NCBI GenBank assembly: GCA_014656175.1
Contig: BNBX01000017.1
Location: forward strand, 49,019 to 113,018
From: Streptomyces werraensis
Lineage (GTDB): Bacteria > Actinomycetota > Actinomycetes > Streptomycetales > Streptomycetaceae
Direction of reading: 5' to 3'
Length of the DNA: 64,000 bases
This document shows, one piece after another, positions 27,806-37,250 of this stretch (the stretch's first letter is position 1; each line of letters starts with the position of its first letter). A model generated the notes under the pieces. That model saw only the letters and a list, made by a program, of their open reading frames with translations, had not been told where the DNA came from and did no database searches. The translations under genes and the position numbers were made by a program.

Positions 27806-28804
27806 TCAGTCCCACGACCCCTGGGCCGGCGGCAGCCCCGCGATCTCCGCCAGGTCCTCGTCGGTCAGCCGAAGCCCGGCCGCCCCCGCGTTCTCCGTCA
27901 CCCACCGCTCCCGCTTGGCGCCCGGCACCGCGATCACCTGCCGGCCGCGGCTCAGCACCCAGGCCAGGGCGACCTGCGCCGGGGTGACGTCCTCCCCGTG
28001 CCGGCGCGCGACCCGGCGCAGACCGGCCACGATCGGCTGGTTCGCGGCCATCATCTCGGCCGTGAACCGCGGGTGCCGGGCGCGCAGGTCGTCCGCCTCG
28101 AACCCCTCGCCCGGCGTCAGCGTCCCGGTCAGGAAGCCGTTGCCCAGCGGCATCGCCGCCAGGAAGCCCACGCCTCGCGCCTCGCACCAGGGCAGCAGCG
28201 TCTCCAGCGCCTCCGGCGACCACACCGACAGCTCCGCCTGCACCGCGCTCACCGGGAAGACCTGCTGCACCCGCTCCAGCTGCCGGATCGTCGCGTCGTG
28301 CAGCCGCGCCCCCGGCCGCCGCGACGAGCGCGCCCCGACCGCGCACAGACCCAGCGCCCGCACCTTGCCCGCCCGCACCAGCTCCGCCATCGCGCCCCAG
28401 GTCTCCTCCACCGGGACCTCCGGGTCGGCGCGGTGCAGCTGGTAGAGGTCGATCACGTCGGTCTGCAGCCGCCGCAGCGACGCGTCGCAGGCCCGCCTGA
28501 CGTACCCGGGGCGGCCGTTGGCCACGATGTGCTGGTCGCCCACCAGCAGTCCGACCTTCGTCGACACGAAGGCGTCGGCACGCCGCTCCTTCAACACCCG
28601 CCCGAGCAGCAGCTCGTTGGTGAACGGGCCGTACATGTCGGCGGTGTCGAGGAGGGACGAGCCCGCGTCCAGCGCCCGGTGCACCGCCCTCAGCGACTCC
28701 TCGCCGCGCTGCCTGGACGTGCTGTAGGCCCAGCTCATCGGCATGCACCCGAGACCCACCGCGCCCACCGAGAGCGCCGCCGCGCCGATCGTCCTGCGCT
28801 CCAC
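27806..28804 (-). CDS. aldo/keto reductase
   Basis: The 332-residue NADPH-dependent oxidoreductase has the AKR tetrad: Asp and Tyr in DTADMYGPFTNE, lysine in VSTKVG, and histidine in LYQLHRADPEVP, plus the C-terminal cofactor-binding VPGAKRERWVTEN. It reduces an unknown aldehyde or ketone in the cytoplasm. The start is GTG at 28804, with GGGAGGG upstream. It is divergent from the 2-hydroxyacid dehydrogenase gene at 28880. Confidence 0.92.
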   Translation of the reverse strand: MERRTIGAAALSVGAVGLGCMPMSWAYSTSRQRGEESLRAVHRALDAGSSLLDTADMYGPFTNELLLGRVLKERRADAFVSTKVGLLVGDQHIVANGRPGYVRRACDASLRRLQTDVIDLYQLHRADPEVPVEETWGAMAELVRAGKVRALGLCAVGARSSRRPGARLHDATIRQLERVQQVFPVSAVQAELSVWSPEALETLLPWCEARGVGFLAAMPLGNGFLTGTLTPGEGFEADDLRARHPRFTAEMMAANQPIVAGLRRVARRHGEDVTPAQVALAWVLSRGRQVIAVPGAKRERWVTENAGAAGLRLTDEDLAEIAGLPPAQGSWD

Positions 28805-28879
28805 CTGCTCGTGACCCTCCCTCTCCGGTCCCCCAACCTAACCTCTGCCGTCCCGGCGGCCTGAACTAGCCTCCGGGGC

Positions 28880-29830
28880 ATGACTCCTGACGTGTGGCTT
28901 CCCATCCCCCCGGACGAGATCGACGGACTCCCCGAGGGGCCGCGCTACCACTTCTGGGACGGCGGGGAGACGTACCCGGCCGACCCGGAGAACTGCGACG
29001 TCTACGTCGTGCCGTACATGAAGCCCGCCGAGGTGTGCCTGCGTCCCCTGCCGCGGATGCGGTCCGTGCGCGTGGTGCAGACCCTGTCGGCCGGCATCGA
29101 TCATGTGCAGCCCGGCCTGAAGGACCTGCCCTCCGGCGTGCGGCTGTGCAACGCGCGCGGTGTGCACGAGGCCAGCACCGCGGAGCTCACGCTCACCCTG
29201 ATCCTCGCGTCCCTGCGCGGCGTCCCCGGCTTCGTGCGCGCCCAGGACCGAGGGGAGTGGCAAGGCGGGTTCCGGCCGGCGCTCGCCGACCGGACCGTGC
29301 TGATCGTCGGGTACGGCTCGATCGGCGCGGCCATCGAGGACCGGCTCGCCCCGTTCGAGCTCGCGCGGGTGGCGCGCGTCGCGCGCTCCGCGCGCACAAC
29401 GGAGCGCGGGCCGGTGCATCCGCTCACCGAACTTCCCTCCCTGCTCCCGGAGGCGGACGTCGTCGTCCTGTCCACCCCGCTGACCGAGGGCACCCGGCAC
29501 CTCGTGGACGCCGCCTTCCTGGGCCGGATGAAGGACGGGGCCCTGCTCGTGAACGTCGCCCGCGGGCCGGTCGTCGACACCAAGGCCCTGCTCACCGAGG
29601 TGGAGAGCGGCCGCCTCACCGCGGCGCTCGACGTCACCGACCCCGAACCCCTGCCCGCCGACCACCCGTTGTGGCGGGCGCCCGGCGTCCTGATCACCCC
29701 GCACGTCGGCGGACCGACGTCCGCGTTCCTCCCCCGCGCGAAGCGCCTGCTGCGCGACCAGTTGGGCCGATACGTGAACCGCGAGGAGCTCGGGAACGTG
29801 ATCCTGGTGACGGGAAGGGAAGACGTGTAG
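28880..29830 (+). CDS. D-2-hydroxyacid dehydrogenase
   Basis: The 316-residue protein has the NAD-binding GYGSIG motif and the catalytic Arg (NVARGPVVD), Glu (TDPEPLP) and His (TPHVGG) of the D-isomer-specific 2-hydroxyacid dehydrogenase family. The catalytic domain is short at the N terminus, as in several glyoxylate/hydroxypyruvate reductase-like members. Substrate unknown. A TAGCCT hexamer at 28867-28872 ends 7 bases before the ATG, so the transcript is probably leaderless. Confidence 0.92.
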   Translation: MTPDVWLPIPPDEIDGLPEGPRYHFWDGGETYPADPENCDVYVVPYMKPAEVCLRPLPRMRSVRVVQTLSAGIDHVQPGLKDLPSGVRLCNARGVHEASTAELTLTLILASLRGVPGFVRAQDRGEWQGGFRPALADRTVLIVGYGSIGAAIEDRLAPFELARVARVARSARTTERGPVHPLTELPSLLPEADVVVLSTPLTEGTRHLVDAAFLGRMKDGALLVNVARGPVVDTKALLTEVESGRLTAALDVTDPEPLPADHPLWRAPGVLITPHVGGPTSAFLPRAKRLLRDQLGRYVNREELGNVILVTGREDV

Positions 29831-30227
29831 TCCGCTTCGAGCACCGTCCGCGACTCCCCGGGAGCGGTGGGTACTCGGCGATTCGATGATCGTCACGGAG
29901 CGTAGAGGACCTATGTCCCTGAGTGACGATACTGGTGTATCGTCCCGACAGGGGCTGCGCCGACGACCAACGGCGCGGGGGAGCGACACGGAGACGGTGA
30001 GGGGGGCGACGGGCGATGCACGGCCAGACGACCAGCGATCCGACGCGGCAGACGCGTCGGCGGCGACACCGGCACGCGGACACGCACAGGCACGGTCAGC
30101 ACATCCGGCGCGGCGGACGGACCGACGGCGCCGGTCACCACCCTCCCCGGCGGACGAGCCGCCCGACCCGTGCCCAGGCGCACCGGGGTCCCTGGAGCGC
30201 GGAGGCGGCGCGGACCGGGAGGGACCG
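29831..30227. other. 397-base leader/intergenic region before the GGDEF gene
   Basis: An open frame in phase with the downstream gene runs through this stretch from an ATG at 29913, but its codons end in A unusually often (cga, gca, cca, tca), unlike real genes here, so I treat it as non-coding. It contains the 20-base perfect palindrome at 29925-29944. No other gene is seen. Confidence 0.6.
29925..29944. promoter_or_regulatory. perfect 8-bp inverted repeat upstream of the cdgC-like gene
   Basis: GACGATAC at 29925-29932 and GTATCGTC at 29937-29944 are exact inverted repeats around TGGT. It looks like a protein-binding operator, 284 bases before the chosen start of the GGDEF gene. It does not match the BldD consensus as I remember it. 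Confidence 0.45.
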
Positions 30228-33200
30228 GTGAGCGCGCCGCCGACCCCCACCCTCGACGGAGCGCTGCGTCCCGCGTCCGCCCCGCGGACCCTGCTGCCGG
30301 CGTCGAGCGCCGGCCGCCGCCCGGGCCCTGCCGCCCAGTTCGTGCTCGCCCTGGTCTGCGGCGCCTACGCCGTCGGCGCCGCGTTCGGCTGGGGGTCGGA
30401 GCGACTCGCCCTGGTCATGGGGGACTTCGGGCTGAGCGCGGCCGCCGCGGCCGCCGCCGTGTCCTGTGCGGTCTACGCCCGCAACCGCCGCACCCGGTAC
30501 CGGTCCGCCTGGATGCTGTTCGGGATCTCCTCGGCCATGGCGTCCCTGGGCAACCTCGTCTGGGGCTGGTACGAGGTCGTGCTGGGCCGCGAGGTGCCGA
30601 GCCCCAGCTACGCCGACCTGTTCTTCCTCTGCTTCGCGCCGCCCGCCATCGTCGGCCTGCTGGTGCTCGCCAAACGGCCCGTGACCAAGGCCGGCTGGGT
30701 GTGCCTCGGCCTCGACGCCTGGTTGATCGGCGGCTCGCTGCTGACCCTGGCGTGGAGCCTCGCCCTCGCCCAGGCGGCCCAGGCCGAGGGGCCGAGCGTC
30801 GCGCACACGGCGCTGTCCCTGGCGTACCCGCTGCTCGACATCGCCCTCGTCAGCATGGTCCTTGCGCTGCACTTCCGGCGCGCGTCGGTCAACCGCTCGG
30901 CGGTGAACACCGCGATCGGGGCGCTTGCGCTCACCGTGATGTGCGACGCCCTGTTCACCTCCCCGCTGCTGCACGCCGACTACCGCTCGGGGCAGTTGCT
31001 CGACGCGGGCTGGTTCGCCGGGTCGCTGCTGCTGGCCTACGCGCCCTGGACCGCGCCCCGGCCCGGCGGACCGGACCGGGGGCCGTCCGCGCGCGTGGTC
31101 CGCGAGCACCTGCCCGGGCGGCGCGCCGCCCCCGACCACCCGTACGCACCGCCGCCCGGCGGGGGAGCGGGCCGGTACCAGCTCTCCCGGCCCATCGCCG
31201 GATCACTCGCCGCGCTCACCCCGTACCTGGCGGCGGCCGTGTGCACCCTGGGGATCCTCTACAACGTCCTCAACGGCCGCAGCGTCGACCGGGTCGTGCT
31301 GATCACCGGGGGCACCGTGGCGCTCGCGCTCGTCGTGCGGCAGGGCATCATGCTCCTCGACAACATCACCCTCACCCAGGAACTCGCCCAGGCGGAGAAC
31401 CACTTCCGCTCCCTGGTGCAGGGCTCCAGCGACGTCATCATGATCGCCGCTCCCAGCGGCGTCCTGCGCTACGTCTCCCCGGCCGCCGCCGGGGTGTACG
31501 GCCGCCCGGCGGAGGACCTGGTCGGCACCGAACTGGCCTCCCTGATCCACCCCGAGGACCTCGGCTGCGTGGTGCACGAGGTACGGCGGTTCCTCGCCGC
31601 CGACCCGGTGGAGGAGCCCACCACGCGCATCGAGTGCCGCTTCCGCTTCGGCGGCGGGGGAGAAGCCGGGAGCGGGGGAGGCTGGCTCAACGTGGAGTCC
31701 ACCGTCAACCGGCATCAGGGCGGCCTCATCTTCAACAGCCGTGACGTCACCGAGCGGGTCCGCCTCCAGGCCCAGCTCCAGCACAACGCGGAGCACGACC
31801 CGCTGACCGACCTGCCCAACCGGGCCCTGTTCACCCGGCGCGTGCAGCAGGCGCTCTCCGGCCGCCGCGCCTCGGACCGGGGCGCCGCCCTGCGCGGCAC
31901 GGCGGTGCTCTTCATCGACCTCGACGGCTTCAAGGGCGTCAACGACACCATCGGCCACCAGGCCGGGGACGAACTGCTCGTGCAGGCCGCCCGCAGACTC
32001 CAGGACGCCGTCCGCAAGGGCGACACCGCCTCCCGGCTCGGCGGCGACGAGTTCGCGGCGCTCATCGTCGGCGACGGCGTACGCGACCGGGACGCGCGCG
32101 AGGGGCACATCCTCGAGCTGGCCGACCGGCTCAGAGTCACCCTTTCCCAGCCCTACCTCATCGACGGCAACGATGTCCGCGTCAACGCCTCCATCGGCGT
32201 CGCCTTCGCCGAACCGGGCATCGGCGCGGGTGAACTGCTGCGCAACGCCGACCTCGCGATGTACCGGGCGAAGGCCGCGGGCAAGGGCCGCGTCGAGCTG
32301 TACAAGCCGCACATGCAGCAGGACGTCGTCCGCAAGGCGGAGCTGGCCACACGGCTGCGCGCGGCGCTGCACCACGGCGAGTTCGCCCTGCTGCACCAGC
32401 CCGTGGTGTGCCTGGCGGACGGCCGGATCGCTTCCGTGTCCGCCCAGGCGCGCTGGCGCTCCTCCCAGGGCGTGCTGTTCACGCCCGAGGAGTTCCTGCG
32501 TGTCGCCGAGGACAGCGAGAAGACCGCCGAGCTGGGCCGCTGGATGCTGGAGGAGGCCGTCGAGCAGGCCGCCGAACGGCACGCCACGGGCCTGCCCGTG
32601 CCGGTCGCCGTGCGGCTGAGCGCGCGCCGGCTGCTGGACCGCTCGCTGCCCCTCGGCTCGGTCGAGGCGCTGCTCACCCGGCACGGTCTGCCGTCCGGCT
32701 CGCTGATCGTGGAGCTGGCCGACACCGACCCCCGGGTCCCCCTCGACGAGCTGGAGCGGCGGCTCACCGTGCTCAAGCGGCTCGGCGTACGGATCTCCCT
32801 GGACGGCTTCGGCAGCGGACGCGCGGCGATCACGGCACTCCGACGGCTGCCCGCCGACATGCTGAAGCTCGACCGCAGCCTGGTCGACGGTGTGGCGGAG
32901 TCCGCGCGGTTGTACAAGATCACCCACGGGCTGCTGCGGATCGCCTCCGACCTCGGGCTGCAGACCGTGGCCGACGGCGTGGACCTGCCCGAGCAGGCCG
33001 AGGCGCTGCGCGCGATGGGCTGCACCCACGGACAGGGACTGGCCTTCTCCGGGCCGCTCGACGAGTACCGGCTGCGCCGGGCGCTGGCCACCGGGCACTA
33101 CCCGGTTCCGCACGCCCCGGCCGAACCGGTGCTGGCCGGCGGGGGCGGTTCCCCCGTGTACTCCGCGGGGGTGACGGCGGTGCTCAAAAGCGCTACGACA

Positions 33201-33239
33201 CTCCGCTCACATAATGAGACTCCCGTCCCACCCACTTGA
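30228..33239 (+). CDS. cdgC: membrane PAS-GGDEF protein with degenerate EAL domain, CdgC-like
   Basis: The 1003-residue protein has about nine membrane helices (residues 35-385), a PAS domain (about 390-500), a GGDEF domain with intact GGDEF at 605-609 preceded by the RKGD inhibitory (RxxD) site, and a C-terminal EAL-like domain. The latter is degenerate: EAL is replaced (SVSAQARW near 738), DDFGTGYSS reads DGFGSGRAA, and VAEGVE reads VADGVD, so phosphodiesterase activity is unlikely and it is probably a diguanylate cyclase with product feedback. Position next to ilvB matches CdgC (SCO5511 from memory). GTG at 30228 has GGGAGG upstream; ATG at 29913 would add 105 poorly coding residues. Its stop overlaps a TTGACA hexamer. 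Confidence 0.88.
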   Translation: MSAPPTPTLDGALRPASAPRTLLPASSAGRRPGPAAQFVLALVCGAYAVGAAFGWGSERLALVMGDFGLSAAAAAAAVSCAVYARNRRTRYRSAWMLFGISSAMASLGNLVWGWYEVVLGREVPSPSYADLFFLCFAPPAIVGLLVLAKRPVTKAGWVCLGLDAWLIGGSLLTLAWSLALAQAAQAEGPSVAHTALSLAYPLLDIALVSMVLALHFRRASVNRSAVNTAIGALALTVMCDALFTSPLLHADYRSGQLLDAGWFAGSLLLAYAPWTAPRPGGPDRGPSARVVREHLPGRRAAPDHPYAPPPGGGAGRYQLSRPIAGSLAALTPYLAAAVCTLGILYNVLNGRSVDRVVLITGGTVALALVVRQGIMLLDNITLTQELAQAENHFRSLVQGSSDVIMIAAPSGVLRYVSPAAAGVYGRPAEDLVGTELASLIHPEDLGCVVHEVRRFLAADPVEEPTTRIECRFRFGGGGEAGSGGGWLNVESTVNRHQGGLIFNSRDVTERVRLQAQLQHNAEHDPLTDLPNRALFTRRVQQALSGRRASDRGAALRGTAVLFIDLDGFKGVNDTIGHQAGDELLVQAARRLQDAVRKGDTASRLGGDEFAALIVGDGVRDRDAREGHILELADRLRVTLSQPYLIDGNDVRVNASIGVAFAEPGIGAGELLRNADLAMYRAKAAGKGRVELYKPHMQQDVVRKAELATRLRAALHHGEFALLHQPVVCLADGRIASVSAQARWRSSQGVLFTPEEFLRVAEDSEKTAELGRWMLEEAVEQAAERHATGLPVPVAVRLSARRLLDRSLPLGSVEALLTRHGLPSGSLIVELADTDPRVPLDELERRLTVLKRLGVRISLDGFGSGRAAITALRRLPADMLKLDRSLVDGVAESARLYKITHGLLRIASDLGLQTVADGVDLPEQAEALRAMGCTHGQGLAFSGPLDEYRLRRALATGHYPVPHAPAEPVLAGGGGSPVYSAGVTAVLKSATTLRSHNETPVPPT
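33210..33215 (+). promoter_or_regulatory. candidate -10 element of the ilvB leader transcript
   Basis: CATAAT within an AT-richer patch lies 58 bases before the leader-peptide ATG and inside the 3' end of the cdgC-like gene. A TTGACA at 33236-33241 lacks a matching downstream -10. Both are tentative. Confidence 0.3.
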
Positions 33240-33272
33240 CAGTGAGTGTGCGCCGGGGGGAGGGTCAGTGCC

Positions 33273-33314
33273 ATGCGCACCCGAATTCTCGTACTTGGAA
33301 AGCGCGTCGGCTGA
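33273..33314 (+). CDS. ilvB leader peptide (13 aa)
   Basis: MRTRILVLGKRVG contains five branched-chain residues (I, L, V, L, V), four of them in an uninterrupted ILVL run coded by ATT-CTC-GTA-CTT, mostly rare codons for this organism. A GGGGGGAGGG site lies about 9 bases upstream of the ATG. The stop is followed at once by a hairpin (33315-33337) and then a T-tailed terminator (33357-33390). This is the layout of ribosome-mediated attenuation: charged Ile/Leu/Val-tRNA shortage stalls the ribosome and prevents termination before ilvB. Leader peptides of this type are known before actinobacterial ilvB. Confidence 0.9.
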   Translation: MRTRILVLGKRVG

Positions 33315-33337
33315 CGCTGAGCGACGAAAGCTCAGCG
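33315..33337 (+). promoter_or_regulatory. pause hairpin of the ilvB attenuator
   Basis: CGCTGAGC (33315-33322) pairs perfectly with GCTCAGCG (33330-33337) around a 7-base loop, beginning one base after the leader-peptide stop codon. It is positioned to be disrupted by the translating ribosome. Confidence 0.7.
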
Positions 33338-33356
33338 ACCCACCACCCGGCGCGCT

Positions 33357-33390
33357 CCCCTCGCTTGCCTTACGGCACGAGGGGTTTTTT
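33357..33390 (+). terminator. attenuator terminator before ilvB
   Basis: CCCCTCG pairs with CGAGGGG, with an inner TGCC/GGCA helix, followed by six T residues at 33385-33390. A T-tailed terminator is unusual in this genome and here sits 75 bases before ilvB, as expected for attenuation. Confidence 0.9.
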
Positions 33391-33465
33391 GTTGCACAGG
33401 CACCTGCCGAGCAGCACGCGTAACCCGCACGAACTTCGCAGAAAACCCTCAGCATCGAGAAGAGA

Positions 33466-35322
33466 ATGCCGATGACCGAGCAGGCCACCGGGGCCCATCA
33501 CCCGCAGCCGCGGCCCCGTACCGGAGGACAGCAGTCCGCCCCCGTCGAGCACGTCACGGGCGCGCAGTCCCTCATCCGCTCTCTCGAGGAGGTCGGCGCC
33601 GACACCGTATTCGGCATTCCCGGCGGTGCGATCCTTCCGGCGTACGACCCGTTGATGGACTCCACGCGGGTGCGCCACGTGCTGGTCCGGCACGAGCAGG
33701 GCGCGGGTCACGCGGCCACGGGTTACGCGCAGGCCACCGGCAAGGTGGGCGTCTGCATGGCGACGTCGGGTCCCGGCGCCACCAACCTGGTGACGCCCAT
33801 CGCCGACGCGCACATGGACTCCGTCCCGCTGGTGGCGATCACCGGCCAGGTCGCCTCCAAGGCGATCGGCACGGACGCCTTCCAGGAGGCGGACATCGTC
33901 GGCATCACCATGCCGATCACCAAGCACAACTTCCTGGTCACCAAGGCCGAGGACATCCCGCGGGTCATCGCCCAGGCGTTCCACATCGCCTCCACCGGCC
34001 GCCCCGGCCCGGTGCTGGTCGACATCGCCAAGGACGCCCTCCAGGCGAAGACCACCTTCACCTGGCCGCCCGTCATGGACCTGCCCGGCTACCGGCCCGT
34101 CACCAAGCCGCACGCCAAGCAGATCCGTGAGGCCGCCAAGCTCATCACCTCCGCGAAGCGACCCGTCCTCTACGTCGGCGGCGGGGTCATCAAGGCCCGG
34201 GCCACCGCCGAGCTGAAGGTCCTCGCCGAGCTCACCGGAGCGCCCGTCACCACCACCCTGATGGCGCTCGGCGCGTTCCCCGACAGCCACCCGCTGCACG
34301 TGGGAATGCCGGGCATGCACGGTTCGGTCACCGCCGTCACCGCGCTGCAGAAGGCCGACCTGATCGTCGCCCTCGGAGCCCGCTTCGACGACCGCGTCAC
34401 CGGCAAGCTGGACAGCTTCGCCCCGTACGCCAAGATCGTCCACGCCGACATCGACCCCGCGGAGATCGGCAAGAACCGCGCCGCCGACGTGCCGATCGTC
34501 GGTGACGCGCGTGAGGTCCTCGCCGACCTCATCCAGGCCGTCCAGAAGGAGCATGCCGAGGGTCACCGCGGCGACTACGGCGCCTGGTGGAACGACCTGA
34601 ACCGCTGGCGCGACACCTACCCGCTGGGCTACGACCAGCCGGCGGATGGCTCGCTCTCCCCGCAGCAGGTCATCGAGCGCATCGGGCAGCTCGCGCCCGA
34701 GGGCACGATCTTCGCGGCGGGCGTCGGCCAGCACCAGATGTGGGCCGCGCACTTCATCCAGTACGACAAGCCCGCCACCTGGCTGAACTCCGGCGGCGCC
34801 GGGACGATGGGCTACGCGGTCCCGGCCGCCATGGGCGCCAAGGCCGGCGCGCCCGACCGCGCGGTCTGGGCGATCGACGGCGACGGCTGCTTCCAGATGA
34901 CCAACCAGGAGCTCACCACCTGCGCCCTGAACAACATCCCGATCAAGGTCGCCGTCATCAACAACGGCGCCCTCGGGATGGTCCGTCAGTGGCAGACGCT
35001 GTTCTACAACCAGCGGTACTCGAACACGGTCCTGCACTCCGGTCCCGACGACGTCAACCCGGAGGCGAGGGGCACCCGCGTCCCCGACTTCGTGAAGCTG
35101 TCGGAGGCCATGGGCTGCTACGCGATCCGCTGCGAGGACCCCGCGGACCTCGACAAGGTCATCGAGGAGGCGAACTCCGTCAACGACCGTCCGGTCGTGG
35201 TGGACTTCATCGTCCACGAGGACGCGATGGTCTGGCCGATGGTCGCCGCCGGCACCTCCAACGACGAGATCATGGCCGCCCGGGACGTGCGCCCCGACTT
35301 CGGCGACAACGAAGACGACTGA
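33466..35322 (+). CDS. ilvB: acetolactate synthase large subunit
   Basis: IlvB condenses pyruvate with pyruvate or 2-oxobutyrate, the first common step of valine, leucine and isoleucine synthesis. The 618-residue TPP enzyme has the N-terminal catalytic glutamate region (VLVRHEQGAGHAATGYA), the FAD-binding middle domain, and the TPP motif GDGCFQMTNQEL ending in NN. The start is ATG at 33466 or 33472 (a GAGAAGAG site precedes both). It is followed 21 bases later by ilvN and controlled by the upstream attenuator. Confidence 0.98.
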   Translation: MPMTEQATGAHHPQPRPRTGGQQSAPVEHVTGAQSLIRSLEEVGADTVFGIPGGAILPAYDPLMDSTRVRHVLVRHEQGAGHAATGYAQATGKVGVCMATSGPGATNLVTPIADAHMDSVPLVAITGQVASKAIGTDAFQEADIVGITMPITKHNFLVTKAEDIPRVIAQAFHIASTGRPGPVLVDIAKDALQAKTTFTWPPVMDLPGYRPVTKPHAKQIREAAKLITSAKRPVLYVGGGVIKARATAELKVLAELTGAPVTTTLMALGAFPDSHPLHVGMPGMHGSVTAVTALQKADLIVALGARFDDRVTGKLDSFAPYAKIVHADIDPAEIGKNRAADVPIVGDAREVLADLIQAVQKEHAEGHRGDYGAWWNDLNRWRDTYPLGYDQPADGSLSPQQVIERIGQLAPEGTIFAAGVGQHQMWAAHFIQYDKPATWLNSGGAGTMGYAVPAAMGAKAGAPDRAVWAIDGDGCFQMTNQELTTCALNNIPIKVAVINNGALGMVRQWQTLFYNQRYSNTVLHSGPDDVNPEARGTRVPDFVKLSEAMGCYAIRCEDPADLDKVIEEANSVNDRPVVVDFIVHEDAMVWPMVAAGTSNDEIMAARDVRPDFGDNEDD

Positions 35323-35343
35323 GCGAGAGAGACCGAAGAGATC

Positions 35344-35868
35344 ATGTCCAAGCACACGCTCTCCGTCCTGGTGGAGAACACCCCCGGCATCCTGGCCCGG
35401 ATCGCCGCCCTGTTCTCCCGCCGCGGCTTCAACATCGACTCGCTCGCCGTGGGTGTCACCGAGCACCCCGACATCTCCCGCATCACCATCGTGGTGAGCG
35501 TCGACGAGTTCCCGCTGGAGCAGGTCACCAAGCAGCTCAACAAGCTCGTCAACGTGCTGAAGATCGTCGAGCTCGAACCCGGGCAGGCCGTCCAGCGCGA
35601 ACTCGTTCTGGTGAAGGTGCGCGCAGACAACGAGACGCGCTCCCAGATCGTCGAGATCGTCCAGCTGTTCCGCGCCAAGACCGTGGACGTCTCCCCGGAG
35701 GCCGTCACCATCGAGGCCACCGGGAGCAGCGACAAACTGTCCGCCATGCTCCGGATGCTGGAGCCCTTCGGCATCAAGGAGCTGGTCCAGTCCGGCACCA
35801 TCGCGATCGGACGCGGTGCCCGTTCGATCACGGACCGGTCGCTGCGGGCCCTGGACCGGTCGGCCTGA
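35344..35868 (+). CDS. ilvN: acetolactate synthase small (regulatory) subunit
   Basis: The 174-residue subunit has an N-terminal ACT domain (about residues 4-75, HTLSVLVENTPGILARIAALF) that binds valine for feedback control, and the C-terminal AHAS small-subunit domain (about 83-155). Length and motifs are typical. It is in an operon with ilvB. Confidence 0.97.
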   Translation: MSKHTLSVLVENTPGILARIAALFSRRGFNIDSLAVGVTEHPDISRITIVVSVDEFPLEQVTKQLNKLVNVLKIVELEPGQAVQRELVLVKVRADNETRSQIVEIVQLFRAKTVDVSPEAVTIEATGSSDKLSAMLRMLEPFGIKELVQSGTIAIGRGARSITDRSLRALDRSA

Positions 35869-35876
35869 GACACCGA

Positions 35877-35907
35877 ACGGGCGGCCGGGACACGGCCGGC
35901 CGCCCGT
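35877..35907 (+). terminator. hairpin after ilvN
   Basis: A perfect 12-bp stem (35877-35888 with 35896-35907) with a 7-base loop lies 9 bases after ilvN. There is no T run; partial read-through into ilvC is possible. Confidence 0.7.
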
Positions 35908-35985
35908 ATCGCGAGACCCCCAACCTTCCCCCTCCCTCACCGTCATACGGTGGGACGCAACACCTGCACACAAGGAGAGAACCCA

Positions 35986-36984
<999 letters not shown>

Positions 36985-36991
36985 GCCGACC

Positions 36992-37030
36992 GTCCTGTGG
37001 GCCGGGGCAGCGCGCCCCGGCCCTCAGGAC
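36992..37030 (+). terminator. terminator after ilvC
   Basis: A 17-bp stem with one mismatch (36992-37008 with 37014-37030) and a 5-base loop begins 8 bases after the ilvC stop. Confidence 0.85.
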
Positions 37031-37128
37031 GAACCAGGGGTAACGTCGGTGGTACGGCGTTGTCCGTCCCGTCCGCCACGGACGGGTGATCCTTCCGAAG
37101 CGGCGTAAGACGACGCCCTCGGCGCCAC

Positions 37129-37134
37129 TACACT
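37129..37134 (+). promoter_or_regulatory. candidate -10 element for serA
   Basis: TACACT lies 117 bases upstream of serA, beyond the ilvC terminator, with a poor -35 (TAAGAC at 37106-37111) 17 bases away. The implied 110-base leader contains a CGGCCG dyad (37206-37223) close to the start. No riboswitch class was recognised. Confidence 0.35.
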
Positions 37135-37250
37135 GCTGCACTACATACGCGTCAGGCCCACAGCGTCGTGCGTCTTCCACGCGGCTAGCACTTCTTCACC
37201 GCCTGCGGCCGTCGGGACGGCCGTCCGCATTGGGACTTGTGAGGACTCAC

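Noticed and set aside
29924..29945. BldD box upstream of the cdgC-like gene
   Set aside because: The palindrome does not fit the TnACnCWGnGTnA pattern as I remember it, so no BldD claim is made.
29913..30227. Earlier ATG start for the GGDEF protein
   Set aside because: Codons end in A unusually often and the sequence is Arg/Pro-rich without structure, while GTG at 30228 has a good ribosome binding site.
33236..33241. TTGACA as the -35 of an ilvB promoter
   Set aside because: No -10-like sequence occurs 16-19 bases downstream; the region there is G-rich and holds the leader ribosome binding site.
36985..37250. Possible riboswitch or attenuator before serA
   Set aside because: Only the ilvC terminator and a short CGGCCG dyad are seen, without a T-tailed terminator or serine-codon leader.
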